From: Arundinibacter roseus
Lineage (GTDB): Bacteria > Bacteroidota > Bacteroidia > Cytophagales > Spirosomataceae
Assembly: GCF_004348825.1 (NCBI RefSeq)
Contig: NZ_SMJU01000013.1
Coordinates: forward strand, 1 to 36,591
DNA length: 36,591 bases
Direction of reading: 5' to 3'
Of this stretch, positions 16,801 to 24,676 are shown in pieces; position 1 is the first letter of the stretch; each line of letters begins with the position of its first letter. The notes beneath the pieces were generated by a model. It saw only the letters and a list, made by a program, of their open reading frames with translations, was not told the origin of the DNA and ran no database searches. The translations under genes and the position numbers were made by a program.

Positions 16801-17240
16801 ACGGCGGCAATGTATACCCGTACGCGGTGTTTAACCCCGGTGTAATTGCGGAGTACAACGCCGAAGGACAGATCGTGGGCTACTCCGAAAACCTCGGTGG
16901 TGCTGGCACCAAATACATTCCCTATGGCGACAACTATCCCTGGGACTTTACCCGGGCAGCGATGTTTGACGCCTCTTTTGTAAAACTCCGCGAGATTTCG
17001 CTGGCGTATAACCTTCCGGCGGCTTTTACCAAAAAATTGAAAATGCAAAATGCTAGCTTCTCTGTGTATAGCCGCAACATCATTCTGTGGACCAAAGCCA
17101 AAGTGGGTATCGATCCTGAATTGGCCTTTCAGCAGGAATCAGGCGCTCAGGCGGGTACGCAGTTCAAGCAGGGCATCGAGCGGTACAACGTCATTCCCTG
17201 GGTAATGCCCGTTGGTATCAAGCTTAATTTGACATTTTAA
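13836..17240 (+). CDS. SusC/RagA-family TonB-linked outer-membrane receptor
   Basis: This is a 1134-residue TonB-dependent transporter that imports a substrate across the outer membrane together with its SusD lid. In order it shows a signal peptide (about residues 1-32, ending VSLVHA); a carboxypeptidase-regulatory-like domain (about 37-110, IKGKITSQADGASLAG to IGYVSQEITVG); a TonB-box-like stretch (LQEVVVTALGIKREER); a plug domain with LFVVDGVPITN and AAALYGSRAGNGVVLITTK; and a long barrel ending KLNLTF with the terminal aromatic residue. There is no STN domain at the N-terminus, so it is not built to signal to a periplasmic FecR domain. It is followed by susD after 24 bp and is surely co-transcribed with it. 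The substrate is unknown, and the neighbouring enzymes suggest something other than a plain polysaccharide. Confidence 0.95.
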   Translation: MNSKRLLKTQLRSVFALTLLTLLSATVSLVHAAGADRPIKGKITSQADGASLAGVNIVVKGTQTGTSSDASGNFSINVANDKAVLVFSFIGYVSQEITVGNQSTINVSLVESAENLQEVVVTALGIKREERSLGYSVGKVDGKDLSRVAQENVLNGLAGKVPGVTISSTGGTGSSVSMVIRGATSLSNDNQPLFVVDGVPITNTLNNISSIGRDNKVDYGNAIADLNPDDIENISILKGPSAAALYGSRAGNGVVLITTKNGSNAKKMTVNISSNTVFDKPFKFLDFHSKYATGVLPFTPDNNPYPGGIIQIEEGSAAGVGPELDKGYKAIQWNSPRDANGNRIPTELVSHPDNVRNFVQTGITTSNGVSISNGNDVMSYRLSYANMQNKGIIPNSDLFKNSLALSSTLKLSKNLRLSTNVDVSRNNSNNRPAGNRGTNPMQWAYAVSPHIDIRELEDYWVSGQEGIQQKSQAIGNYNNPYFLAYEVNNSFVRDRVFGNMKADWQITPEFSVMGRFAMDTYTEQRETKIGNSYTGEPRGAYGVIDLARFERNTDFLATYTKDISDFSLSVSGGGNLRYQNTSDVSTQSRERTGLIIPDLFTLQNIAQNNIQYNSYKTQRAIYSVYGLANLGFKDMIYLDVTARNDWSSTLPKSNRSYFYPSASLSVLLNEMIPFSNSVSLFKLRGGVAQVGNDTNPYSLLNTLNNSEAWGSITRLSKAGNILLPDLKPEIATSYEAGVDLAMFRNRLRMSATYYQVENRNQIIPTKLPPSSGFTSKNINAGLLVSKGVELAIGGTPLDKNGWRLDVNANLSRNRTTIKELSDGLQFYTLWTDAKGGAWTYVGETIGDIYDSELVTVKDPASPYFGYPILDDNGSWQSISASNTRNKVGNFNPDFILGGQVSLSYKAFSLNMSFDWRKGGDFVSQTYRYGESDLKTQRFLDNLINPNGLTGDALRDYLVNNADDMIKVNGNKFNIVGGPSAEYGGYPFEYGGNVYPYAVFNPGVIAEYNAEGQIVGYSENLGGAGTKYIPYGDNYPWDFTRAAMFDASFVKLREISLAYNLPAAFTKKLKMQNASFSVYSRNIILWTKAKVGIDPELAFQQESGAQAGTQFKQGIERYNVIPWVMPVGIKLNLTF

Positions 17241-17264
17241 GTAGCCTTTAATTTTCAAGAAATT

Positions 17265-18902
17265 ATGAAAAATATAACCAAAAAAAGTATCGTTTTTCTG
17301 GTACTCTTTACAAGCTTTTTTTCCTGTAAAGATCTCACAGAACTGAATGAAAACCCCAACGGCGTGCAGTCTGATCAGGTAAATCCAAACCTGATTATGC
17401 CCACGGTGCTTACCGAAGCGGCCAAACTTTACGTGAACCTTGGCTATCAGGACATCGCCGGGGTAGTGCAGCATACACAGAAAGACGCGTGGTCTAGTGG
17501 ACATAATGACTACGACTGGACCAACCAAAGCTGGAGCGGGTATTACGATGTGCTGCGCAATAACAACCTCCTGCTCGAACGTGCCACAGAACTTAATTTT
17601 GAGTACCATCAGGGTGTGGCGCTGGTGATGCGGGCCTTTATGTTTGGCCTCATTACGGACCTGTGGGGCGATGCTCCGTATTCGAGCGCTCTAAAAGGCG
17701 AACTGGGAGGTACTGAAAATATTACACCTGCATTTGACAGTCAGGAGGCCATTTACACGGGTATTCTTGCTGATCTTGAACAAGCAAATACGCTGCTTTC
17801 CAAACCAACCAACGAGTATACAGGAATTGTAAATAACGTAGACGTTTACTTTAATGGCAATCCAGCGGCCTGGCGTCGTTTTGCCAATTCGCTGGCGTTG
17901 CGCTATTTTATGCGGATATCGACTAAAAAATCGGATGTAGCCAAAGCCGGAATCGAAAAAATTGTTTCGGACCCGACCAACTATCCAATCATCACAACCC
18001 AAACGCAGGATGCCACGATGGCATTTCCGGGTACGAGCGACGGCACCGCCTGGCCTGCCAATACTGTTTTTGATGCAAGCGGCAGTAACTACCGCCGCAT
18101 CAAAATGGCCGCTACGCTTGTGGAAACTTTGCAGGGAATAAATGATCCGCGGCTGAAAATCTGGGCAAACAAAGTTGAAATTCCGCTAGTAGTTGACGCA
18201 ACACTTCCCGCCGGAACCGACAAAATCGTGGATGGTAAGCGAATGCTGTCTCCCGACAAAGTGGGCAATACCGTCGTAGACACCGATCCTGAATACGTTG
18301 GATTGCCAACTGCATTTTCAGCGTTGCCTTCGGCCTATAATCTCAATCCTACGCCCGGCCAAACGTCCTTTAACCCGCACGTATCGTTCCTGAACGATAT
18401 ATACAAACAAGCTACCGGCCCTTTGTTAAGAGCCCGTTTGATTTCGGCCGCCGAGGTACACTTTATTTTGGCCGAAGCTGCCCTTAAAGGCTGGTCAGCA
18501 GGAAATGCCCAAACGCACTACGAAGCTGGTGTAAAAGCATCCCTGAATACCTGGACCGTTGGCAGCAGCTATGACAGTTACATTGCTCAGGAAAAAGTGG
18601 CGTACAAAGGTACATTGGCGCAAATCATGGAACAGAAATGGATTGCGAGCTGGACTACCGCTACCGAAGCGTGGTTTGATTTCCGCCGCACCGGACTACC
18701 GGCTCTCACAGCCGGGCCCGCTGCCAAGCGTGCCGTGCTTCCTTTGCGGTTTTACTACATGCAGGATGAGCTAAACATCAACGCCGCTAACGCAACGGCG
18801 GCATTGGAAAAGCTGGAAGTAACTAACTTTTCACAGTCTGATAATAAAAATAGCGCCTGGTCTAAGCCGTGGTTGCTCCAAGGCACTGGAAAACCCTGGT
18901 AA
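17265..18902 (+). CDS. SusD/RagB-family nutrient-binding lipoprotein
   Basis: This is a 545-residue surface lipoprotein. The lipobox LFTSFFSC places the lipidated Cys at residue 21. The mature protein begins KDLTELNENPNG, a frequent SusD start, and continues NPNLIMPTVLTEAAKLYVNLGYQDIAG, which places it in the SusD-like_2 group. The helical repeats typical of the TPR-like fold are visible (GYYDVLRNNNLLLERATEL, LVMRAFMFGLITDLWGDAPYSSAL, FANSLALRYFMRIS), as is the conserved C-terminal segment TEAWFDFRRTGLPALTAG. It acts as the substrate-binding lid on the SusC barrel encoded 24 bp upstream. A terminator-like hairpin lies between it and the hydrolase genes, so expression of SusCD and the enzymes is probably uneven. 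Confidence 0.94.
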   Translation: MKNITKKSIVFLVLFTSFFSCKDLTELNENPNGVQSDQVNPNLIMPTVLTEAAKLYVNLGYQDIAGVVQHTQKDAWSSGHNDYDWTNQSWSGYYDVLRNNNLLLERATELNFEYHQGVALVMRAFMFGLITDLWGDAPYSSALKGELGGTENITPAFDSQEAIYTGILADLEQANTLLSKPTNEYTGIVNNVDVYFNGNPAAWRRFANSLALRYFMRISTKKSDVAKAGIEKIVSDPTNYPIITTQTQDATMAFPGTSDGTAWPANTVFDASGSNYRRIKMAATLVETLQGINDPRLKIWANKVEIPLVVDATLPAGTDKIVDGKRMLSPDKVGNTVVDTDPEYVGLPTAFSALPSAYNLNPTPGQTSFNPHVSFLNDIYKQATGPLLRARLISAAEVHFILAEAALKGWSAGNAQTHYEAGVKASLNTWTVGSSYDSYIAQEKVAYKGTLAQIMEQKWIASWTTATEAWFDFRRTGLPALTAGPAAKRAVLPLRFYYMQDELNINAANATAALEKLEVTNFSQSDNKNSAWSKPWLLQGTGKPW

Positions 18903-18920
18903 TTTTTTAAATTTATGGGG

Positions 18921-18952
18921 AAATGGGTGGGAACTCTCTCACCCATTTTTTT
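18921..18952 (+). terminator. Terminator-like hairpin between susD and the hydrolase genes
   Basis: A 9-bp stem (18921-18929 with 18940-18948) closes a 10-nt loop and runs into seven T. It lies 19 bp after the susD stop and 22 bp before the next start codon, so it is probably a partial terminator that lowers hydrolase expression relative to SusCD. Confidence 0.65.
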
Positions 18953-18973
18953 CATGAATGACCCTTTTTATTT

Positions 18974-20257
18974 ATGCTGAAAAAGACTCTATCCCTGGTT
19001 CTGCTGTGTTCTCTGCTACTGCATGGAGCAAAAGCGCAAACGTTAAACGCAGGAGCGGCCAAACGCCTGCTGACGCCCGATCCTCTGCTGCCCGTTTCGG
19101 GCGGTATCGGAACGCCTAAGCCTTCACTCGAAAAAAAGGGAGACTTATTTGTCCGGGCAATGGTGCTGCAAAAAGGCGAAACCAAGGTAGCTTTTGTGAG
19201 TATTGATAATCTGGGGTGGCCCGCTCAACTCGGCGATCAGTCGCGGGCGCTGGTGAAAGGCATTGCTCCTGAAAACATTTTGATTGCAGCCACGCACACG
19301 CACAGTGCCCCGGATGCCTACGGATTTCCGAATGCCAAAGGTGAAACCTTTGCCGATCTGAACTACCTCAATTGGTGCGTGAAACAAGTTGCCGAGGCTA
19401 TTCAGGAAGCACTTGCCAATCTGCAACTGGCTACGTTAAAAATCGGCATGGGTGAGGCAAAAGGTAAAATTGCGTACAACTACTACGCTCCTGATTTGTA
19501 CGATCCGCGCTGTGGGGTGATTCAGGCTGTGGCGGCGGCAGGTGACCGAAAGGGGCAGCCCATCGTGACGCTGGTCAACTATGCCGTTCATCCTGAGGTT
19601 ATTGGCTCGGGCCGTGGAATTCTGAGCCCGGACTTGTGCGGACCGCTCTACGATCGCATCGAAAAGCAGGTAGGCGGCATGGCGCTGTTTATGAATGGCG
19701 CTCAGGGCGGAATGGTAACCGCTGACGTCAGGCTAGAAAACGGCAAAGAAGCCAATACCTGGGAAGAGTGCATTCGGATTGGGGAGTTGCTGGCGGACGA
19801 AGCGCTGCGTATTGTAGCCACCGCGCCGCCTATTGTTAATCCCGAGTTGACCTGCATGGCGCAACGCTTTGAGTTTCCGATTGAATCGGACATCATGAAG
19901 TTTATTATCCAAAAATCGTCGCTAAACTATTCGCTACCGAAACCCGATACCATTCAGACGCAGGTAAATCTCGTGACTGTTGGCCCGGCGCAAATCCTGA
20001 CGATCCCGGGCGAAGCGTTGCCCAATATTGGCTACTACCTCAAACGCAAAATGCCCACCGATTTTCCGTTTCTTTTCGGCCTGACCAACGACGCTTTTGG
20101 GTACATGTTGACCAAAGTTGACTTTACTAGTTTTAAGCGTTACAGCTACGTCAGTGAAACAAGTTTGGGCGAAATGACCGGAGAACTATTTATCGAACAG
20201 GCCCTTCGGCTGATTCAGGAAAGTCCTAAACCGGTTTCGGTAAAAAAAGACAAGTAG
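18974..20257 (+). CDS. Ceramidase-fold (neutral/alkaline) exported hydrolase, serine motif absent
   Basis: This is a 427-residue protein with a signal peptide (cleavage after GAKA). It belongs to the neutral/alkaline non-lysosomal ceramidase family, zinc amidases that cleave the N-acyl bond of ceramides. Candidate zinc ligands are present: His108/His110 in AATHTHSAP, His206 in VNYAVHPEV, and a Glu in IPGEALPNIG. Two features depart from true ceramidases. The usual catalytic-serine segment (GDVSPN type) is replaced by NGAQGGMVTAD. The protein is also only about two thirds of the usual length and lacks the C-terminal Ig-like domain. It may therefore be an amidase or esterase on another substrate. 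It is the first of three exported hydrolases after susCD, behind a terminator-like hairpin, and precedes the PqaA-like gene by 134 bp. Confidence 0.85.
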   Translation: MLKKTLSLVLLCSLLLHGAKAQTLNAGAAKRLLTPDPLLPVSGGIGTPKPSLEKKGDLFVRAMVLQKGETKVAFVSIDNLGWPAQLGDQSRALVKGIAPENILIAATHTHSAPDAYGFPNAKGETFADLNYLNWCVKQVAEAIQEALANLQLATLKIGMGEAKGKIAYNYYAPDLYDPRCGVIQAVAAAGDRKGQPIVTLVNYAVHPEVIGSGRGILSPDLCGPLYDRIEKQVGGMALFMNGAQGGMVTADVRLENGKEANTWEECIRIGELLADEALRIVATAPPIVNPELTCMAQRFEFPIESDIMKFIIQKSSLNYSLPKPDTIQTQVNLVTVGPAQILTIPGEALPNIGYYLKRKMPTDFPFLFGLTNDAFGYMLTKVDFTSFKRYSYVSETSLGEMTGELFIEQALRLIQESPKPVSVKKDK

Positions 20258-20391
20258 GTTAACAAACGTATTTATTCATAATAACACTACACACACCTTT
20301 AATTCACTACACACACAACTTTTTATTTAGCAAAATAACTACCTGAACCCTTACTTTTTTAAACAAATTCAATCCAAATTTTTAATTACGC

Positions 20392-21747
20392 ATGAGGTCT
20401 TTGTTCGTTTTTTTTAGTGGAATTCTCCTGTGCCTGACCGCGCCCGCTCCGCAAGGTTTTGCACAGCAGTCCGTTACACCCGCTACGGCTTTGCAGGCCT
20501 ACCTTTCCAACGGCGACGAGTCGTTTCAATGGCAGGTACGGGATTCATTTCAGATAGATAACGTGAAGGGGTATAATCTGTTGGTTACGTCACAAAAATG
20601 GCGGCAGTATATGTGGCGGCATCAGCTCATTGTGCTGGTACCTGCGGAGGTGGCGCATGAGGGCGCGCTGCTGTTTATTACCGGAGGTTCCAACAAAGAC
20701 GAACAGCCCAATTGGAAAAAAAATGACGACGGGCTTATCAAACCTTTGGCGCAGATTGCGACCCAAAACAAAGCCATTACTACTATTTTGCGCCAAACGC
20801 CCAATCAGCCTCTGTACGGCGATCTGACCGAAGATCAGCTGATTTCGTATACCCTGCACCAATTTAAAAAAGACGGTGATTATACCTGGCCGCTGCTGTT
20901 TCCGATGGTCAAAAGTGCGGTGCGCAGCATGGATGCTGTACAGGAATTTTCAAAAAAAATAGTTCAAAAACCGATTTCAACTTTTGTAGTAGCGGGTGCC
21001 TCCAAGCGCGGCTGGACGACCTGGCTAACCGGCGCCAACGATCCGCGCGTGACAGCGATTGGCCCGATGGTGATCGACGTGCTGAATATGCCCGTGAGCC
21101 TGAATTATCAGCTGGAAGTCTGGAATGATTACAGCGTTCAGATTGAAGATTATGTAAAATTAGGCATTCCGCAGGGAGCCGAAACCGAGAGCGGCAAGGC
21201 CATCAATACCATGATTGACCCCTACTCCTACCGCAAAGCCCTCACCATGCCGAAGATGATATTTATTGGCACCAATGACGAATACTGGCCCGTGGACGCT
21301 ATCAAGCACTATTACGACGACATTCCGGGCAAAAACATGATTCACTACGTACCCAATGCCGGACACGACCTCGGCGGCGGCGAGCAGGCCTTTCGGGCGT
21401 TGGGCGCTTTTTGGGCCACTACACTTCAAAAACAACCCTATCCCACAAACAGCTGGACTTTGAAAAAGCAAAAAGACGGCGTATTGGTAAAAATAAAAAG
21501 TACACCGGATCAGCTCATTGACGCCATCGTGTGGTCGGCAACTTCGGAAGATCGGGATTTCCGAAATGAGACTTTTACCAGTCAGAGTTTGGGTGTAAAG
21601 GCAACGACTTACGTAGAAACTTTACAAAAACTGCCCACTAGCGGCTATAAAGCTTTTTACATAGATTTAAAATACAAATCCCTGATTGGAACCGAATATA
21701 CCGTTAGCACCCGCGTGTTTGTGGCCAATTCGTCCGGTGTTTTGTAA
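20392..21747 (+). CDS. PqaA-like (PhoPQ-activated pathogenicity-related) alpha/beta hydrolase
   Basis: This is a 451-residue exported protein (signal peptide ending GFAQ) of the PhoPQ-activated pathogenicity-related family, named after Salmonella PqaA. The family has an alpha/beta-hydrolase fold but no firmly established biochemical substrate that I can cite. Visible markers are the nucleophile elbow VVAGASKRGWTTWL (Ser in GASKRG), the acidic-loop segment IFIGTNDEYWPVDA and the histidine segment YVPNAGHDLGGG, consistent with a Ser-Asp-His triad. A C-terminal beta domain (about 350-451) follows. It is the second hydrolase of the SusCD locus and precedes the phosphoesterase gene by only 36 bp. 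The 134-bp gap before it is AT-rich and contains two copies of actacacacac, with no terminator seen. An esterase or amidase role on the imported compound is inferred. Confidence 0.87.
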   Translation: MRSLFVFFSGILLCLTAPAPQGFAQQSVTPATALQAYLSNGDESFQWQVRDSFQIDNVKGYNLLVTSQKWRQYMWRHQLIVLVPAEVAHEGALLFITGGSNKDEQPNWKKNDDGLIKPLAQIATQNKAITTILRQTPNQPLYGDLTEDQLISYTLHQFKKDGDYTWPLLFPMVKSAVRSMDAVQEFSKKIVQKPISTFVVAGASKRGWTTWLTGANDPRVTAIGPMVIDVLNMPVSLNYQLEVWNDYSVQIEDYVKLGIPQGAETESGKAINTMIDPYSYRKALTMPKMIFIGTNDEYWPVDAIKHYYDDIPGKNMIHYVPNAGHDLGGGEQAFRALGAFWATTLQKQPYPTNSWTLKKQKDGVLVKIKSTPDQLIDAIVWSATSEDRDFRNETFTSQSLGVKATTYVETLQKLPTSGYKAFYIDLKYKSLIGTEYTVSTRVFVANSSGVL

Positions 21748-21783
21748 AGTTTTCTTTTATAATTTTTCCAAAATTAACTGCTG

Positions 21784-23163
21784 ATGTTTTCCTTTTTTGA
21801 TTCACGATTTCACAAAAAAAATCTATTACTCACCGCCATAATTCTTGGCTCTACGCTCGTAGCACAAGCGCAGTTGCTTTCGCCCCGGGGCGAAGCTTTG
21901 GCGAAGCGATTGAGCATGGACCAGAAAATTGATCAGCGGCTGCTGTTTCCTACTGCCGTACCGGATCGTGTGATTTTGAACCTGACCGAAAAGCCGGAAA
22001 CTTCCGTGGCCGTCAATTGGCGCACCGAAACTTCAATTACACAGGGAACGGTACAGTGGGCCGAAGCAACGGCCGGGCCGGAGTTCCAGAAAAAAATTCA
22101 TAGCCTGACGGCTACTACCGAGTTTTTGTCGGTGCAAAACGGCGATGTCGTCATTGAAGCCAACTACCATGCGGCCCGCCTTGACTCACTTGCACCCGGC
22201 CAAACCTACGTGTATCGGGTAGGTTCGGGCGATCATTGGAGTGAGTGGTTTCAGTTTCATACCCCAAAACCCAAAGAATCGCTGTCGTTTCTGTACTTTG
22301 GCGATGCACAAAACAACCTGAAATCGATGTGGTCGCGCGTGGTGCGGGAAGCTTATCGCAAAATGCCGGAGGTTGATTTTATGCTGCATGCCGGTGACCT
22401 CATCAACCGCTCCAACGAAGATATTGAGTGGGGAGAATGGTTTTATGCCGGATCGTTTATTCATGCTACGGTTCCGACTATGATGACTCCCGGAAACCAC
22501 GAGTACGCCAAGGGGGTAATTTTGTCGCCACAATGGAAAAAGCAGTTTAACCTGCCCGCAAACGGCCCCAAAGGATTGGAAGAAACCTGCTATCAGATCA
22601 ACTATGCTAACCTGAAAGTGATTTCACTGGATGCTGAGCAAATCGATGAATCCAAAATGTTTGCCGATGCGCAGGCACAGTGGCTGGATTCTATCCTGAC
22701 GCACGATCCGCGTCCGTGGACCGTGCTTACGTTGCACTATCCGTTTTTCTCGACCAATCCCAAACGTGATAATGCAAAACTTCGGGAGCAGTTTAAACCC
22801 ATTGTAGACAAGCACAAAATCGACCTCGTGTTGCAGGGGCACGACCACGCCTATGGCCGGGGCAGCGTCACGAATACGCTCACCACGACCAAAACCAGGG
22901 AGAAGATTTCTTCGACGGTGTACGTAGTTTCTGTATCCGGCCCAAAAATGTATGACGTTTCGGATGATCCGTGGATGGAGCGGCGTGCGCAGAATACGCA
23001 ATTATTTCAGTTGCTTACCCTGAAAGGAAACGAAATTGTGTACGAGGCCTTCACAGCGAACGGCGAATTGTATGATTCATTTGTGTTGAAGAAGGATAAA
23101 AGCGGACATAACACGATTGTCAATAAAATCCCTAAAATGCCCGAGCGACTTACCAAAGAGTAA
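21784..23163 (+). CDS. PAP-like metallophosphoesterase with N-terminal Fn3-like domain
   Basis: This is a 459-residue exported enzyme (signal peptide ending AQAQ). An N-terminal fibronectin-like domain (about residues 60-165, with VAVNWRTETSITQGTVQW and LAPGQTYVYRVG) precedes a dimetal phosphoesterase domain, the architecture of purple acid phosphatases. The metal motifs appear in order: YFGDAQ, HAGDLINR, GNHE, TLHYPFF and GHDHAYGR. In true purple acid phosphatases the second motif is GDxxY; here the Tyr position is Asn (GDLIN), so the iron-tyrosinate chromophore is not expected and metal use may differ. It probably releases phosphate from a phosphomonoester or diester in the periplasm or at the surface. 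It is the last gene of the SusCD locus and is followed by a clear terminator. Confidence 0.9.
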   Translation: MFSFFDSRFHKKNLLLTAIILGSTLVAQAQLLSPRGEALAKRLSMDQKIDQRLLFPTAVPDRVILNLTEKPETSVAVNWRTETSITQGTVQWAEATAGPEFQKKIHSLTATTEFLSVQNGDVVIEANYHAARLDSLAPGQTYVYRVGSGDHWSEWFQFHTPKPKESLSFLYFGDAQNNLKSMWSRVVREAYRKMPEVDFMLHAGDLINRSNEDIEWGEWFYAGSFIHATVPTMMTPGNHEYAKGVILSPQWKKQFNLPANGPKGLEETCYQINYANLKVISLDAEQIDESKMFADAQAQWLDSILTHDPRPWTVLTLHYPFFSTNPKRDNAKLREQFKPIVDKHKIDLVLQGHDHAYGRGSVTNTLTTTKTREKISSTVYVVSVSGPKMYDVSDDPWMERRAQNTQLFQLLTLKGNEIVYEAFTANGELYDSFVLKKDKSGHNTIVNKIPKMPERLTKE

Positions 23164-23192
23164 AAATCAACCACTACCGTCCGATAGATCTT

Positions 23193-23225
23193 GCCCAAAC
23201 CGATTGATTGGTTTGGGCTTTTTTT
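23193..23225 (+). terminator. Terminator at the end of the SusCD-hydrolase locus
   Basis: A perfect 9-bp stem (gcccaaacc/ggtttgggc, 23193-23201 with 23210-23218) closes an 8-nt loop and is followed by seven T. It lies 30 bp after the phosphoesterase stop codon and marks the probable end of the locus. Confidence 0.88.
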
Positions 23226-23277
23226 GTTACTTGCTTTTTTAAAGAAAACCCTCTCAAACCCGTAATCACCTCCAAAA

Positions 23278-23706
23278 ATGAACCAAACTATTTACCTCGA
23301 AAACAGCACCGTTGAACTTGCCGAAAGCAAGATTATTATTCAGGATAGGATCGCAAAAAATAAAAAAATAACTCTATTTCTTTTGATGCCTTCCATTATA
23401 TACTTAGGAATTGCCCTATTTTCTGATCCAATCAAAAGCGTACAGGCATTGCTTGGGCTTATGTGGGTAAGCGTTTTTGGATACCGATTTTTTAAACAAC
23501 GAAACTATTCGGTTGCTCCCGAAATCGCTTTGAGCGAAATTAGTCAGGTAGAATTTCAAACCAATTTTTTTGGAGAAGAGTACGTCATCATAAAACTCAC
23601 CAACAGACAAACAAGGGAATTGCGGGCAATTGCGCCGGCGGCTCGTAAGCTTGTAGCTTTCTTTAAAGAAAAAGAAATCAAAGTTTTGTGGAGAAGTGAT
23701 CTCTAA
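23278..23706 (+). CDS. Small two-helix membrane protein, PH-like domain possible
   Basis: This is a 142-residue protein of unknown function. A short beta-rich N-terminus (TIYLENSTVELAESKIIIQD) is followed by two hydrophobic helices (ITLFLLMPSIIYLGIALF and ALLGLMWVSVFGYRFF). A C-terminal soluble domain with alternating strands follows (EISQVEFQTNFFGEEYVIIKL, TRELRAIAPAARKLVAFF). The strand-rich domain ending in a helix resembles small bacterial PH-like domains, but this is by pattern only. It follows the SusCD locus terminator, so it is an independent gene, and overlaps the convergent gene at 23703 by 4 bp. Confidence 0.65.
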   Translation: MNQTIYLENSTVELAESKIIIQDRIAKNKKITLFLLMPSIIYLGIALFSDPIKSVQALLGLMWVSVFGYRFFKQRNYSVAPEIALSEISQVEFQTNFFGEEYVIIKLTNRQTRELRAIAPAARKLVAFFKEKEIKVLWRSDL

Positions 23707-24617
23707 TTTCCCAAATTCTCTTTGACTTTATCCAAATCCCGCAGCTCTCCTTCGATGACCAATTGCACGTCACTTTCTTTAAACATCTCATTATCAGAAG
23801 CCAGTTGACAAGAAAAGTGAAGTTTATAGGGTAAATCCTTTCCCTGACCGATTAGCTGTCCGGCCGCTTTTAGCAGTGCGCCCATATCGACCGCAATCGG
23901 AATATCATACAGTTCCGTGCTTTTGGATGCTACCTTCGTGTCGCCCGGCACCGCTCCTTTTGCCAACTCTTTTTGTGAGCCCACGTCAACTACGTACCGA
24001 GGATTTTTGAACTCTACTGGAAAGGCATTTTGGTTGGTAAACTTCAATTGCAGCACTAATTCCGACTCTCGGAGTCCCAAGTTTTTCATTTCGTAACCCG
24101 CCATTTCTACCTTCGGCAACCGGTACATCGGCAAGCGTTTGTTCATCGCAAGACGCAGCGTATCTTTTCCCAGAAATGTTTTGTTGAGGTGAAACACACC
24201 TTCAAATCGATAGTCGGCACTGTCGGCGTTTTCTGTATCGCCTTGTTTATTCAATTGACTTAACGTACTGATTTTCAATTGCGAAGGAAGAGTAACTACG
24301 GTACTATCGGTCCGTTTGATGAGCAAAGGTTCGGTATATTCATTGTCCAGAATTACCTCGCCATTCATTTCTACGGAGTAGGCAAAGTCCTTAATATCAA
24401 GCTCCAAAGGCAGGGGATTATGTACCAGCAAGTCAAGGGTAATGTCTACGGTACTGTCGGTGAGGGAGCTTATCCGCCCAAACCCCATCTCAATCCGAGG
24501 TTTCAGGCCCGAAACGGGGTTTTCATTTTTGTCTTTAAAGGCGAAATACCAAACGCCAAAACCGATAATGAGTAATGCGGCAAGTAGTCCAATCCAAGAG
24601 TATTTTGTCCAACGCAT
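23703..24617 (-). CDS. LEA14/WHy-domain protein, membrane-anchored
   Basis: This is a 304-residue protein with one N-terminal membrane anchor (YSWIGLLAALLIIGFGVWYF, about residues 6-25) and a large periplasmic part. Two tandem domains are visible, each with a beta-sandwich pattern of the LEA14/WHy (water stress and hypersensitive response) type: VDITLDLLVHNPLPLELDIKDFAYSVEMNGE (about 57-88) and LVLQLKFTNQNAFPVEFKNPRYVVDVG (about 188-215). The phrase HNPLPLELDI/NQNAFPVEFKN, an Asn-(X)-Pro pair within a strand, is typical of this family. In bacteria these proteins are linked to desiccation and envelope stress, but no function is proven here. It ends convergently with the 23278 gene. Downstream of its own 5' end lies REP family B. 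Confidence 0.75.
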   Translation of the reverse strand: MRWTKYSWIGLLAALLIIGFGVWYFAFKDKNENPVSGLKPRIEMGFGRISSLTDSTVDITLDLLVHNPLPLELDIKDFAYSVEMNGEVILDNEYTEPLLIKRTDSTVVTLPSQLKISTLSQLNKQGDTENADSADYRFEGVFHLNKTFLGKDTLRLAMNKRLPMYRLPKVEMAGYEMKNLGLRESELVLQLKFTNQNAFPVEFKNPRYVVDVGSQKELAKGAVPGDTKVASKSTELYDIPIAVDMGALLKAAGQLIGQGKDLPYKLHFSCQLASDNEMFKESDVQLVIEGELRDLDKVKENLGN

Positions 24618-24676
24618 GTGTGGTAACTTTTACATGAAAAATAAATAGTCATGTAGTAAAATTATCGTTCCAGGTT

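Noticed and set aside
8734-23163. Ganglioside-degradation locus (sialidase plus ceramidase)
   Set aside because: The BNR enzyme lacks a visible FRIP motif and the ceramidase-family protein lacks the serine motif, so neither activity can be assumed. Kept only as speculation.
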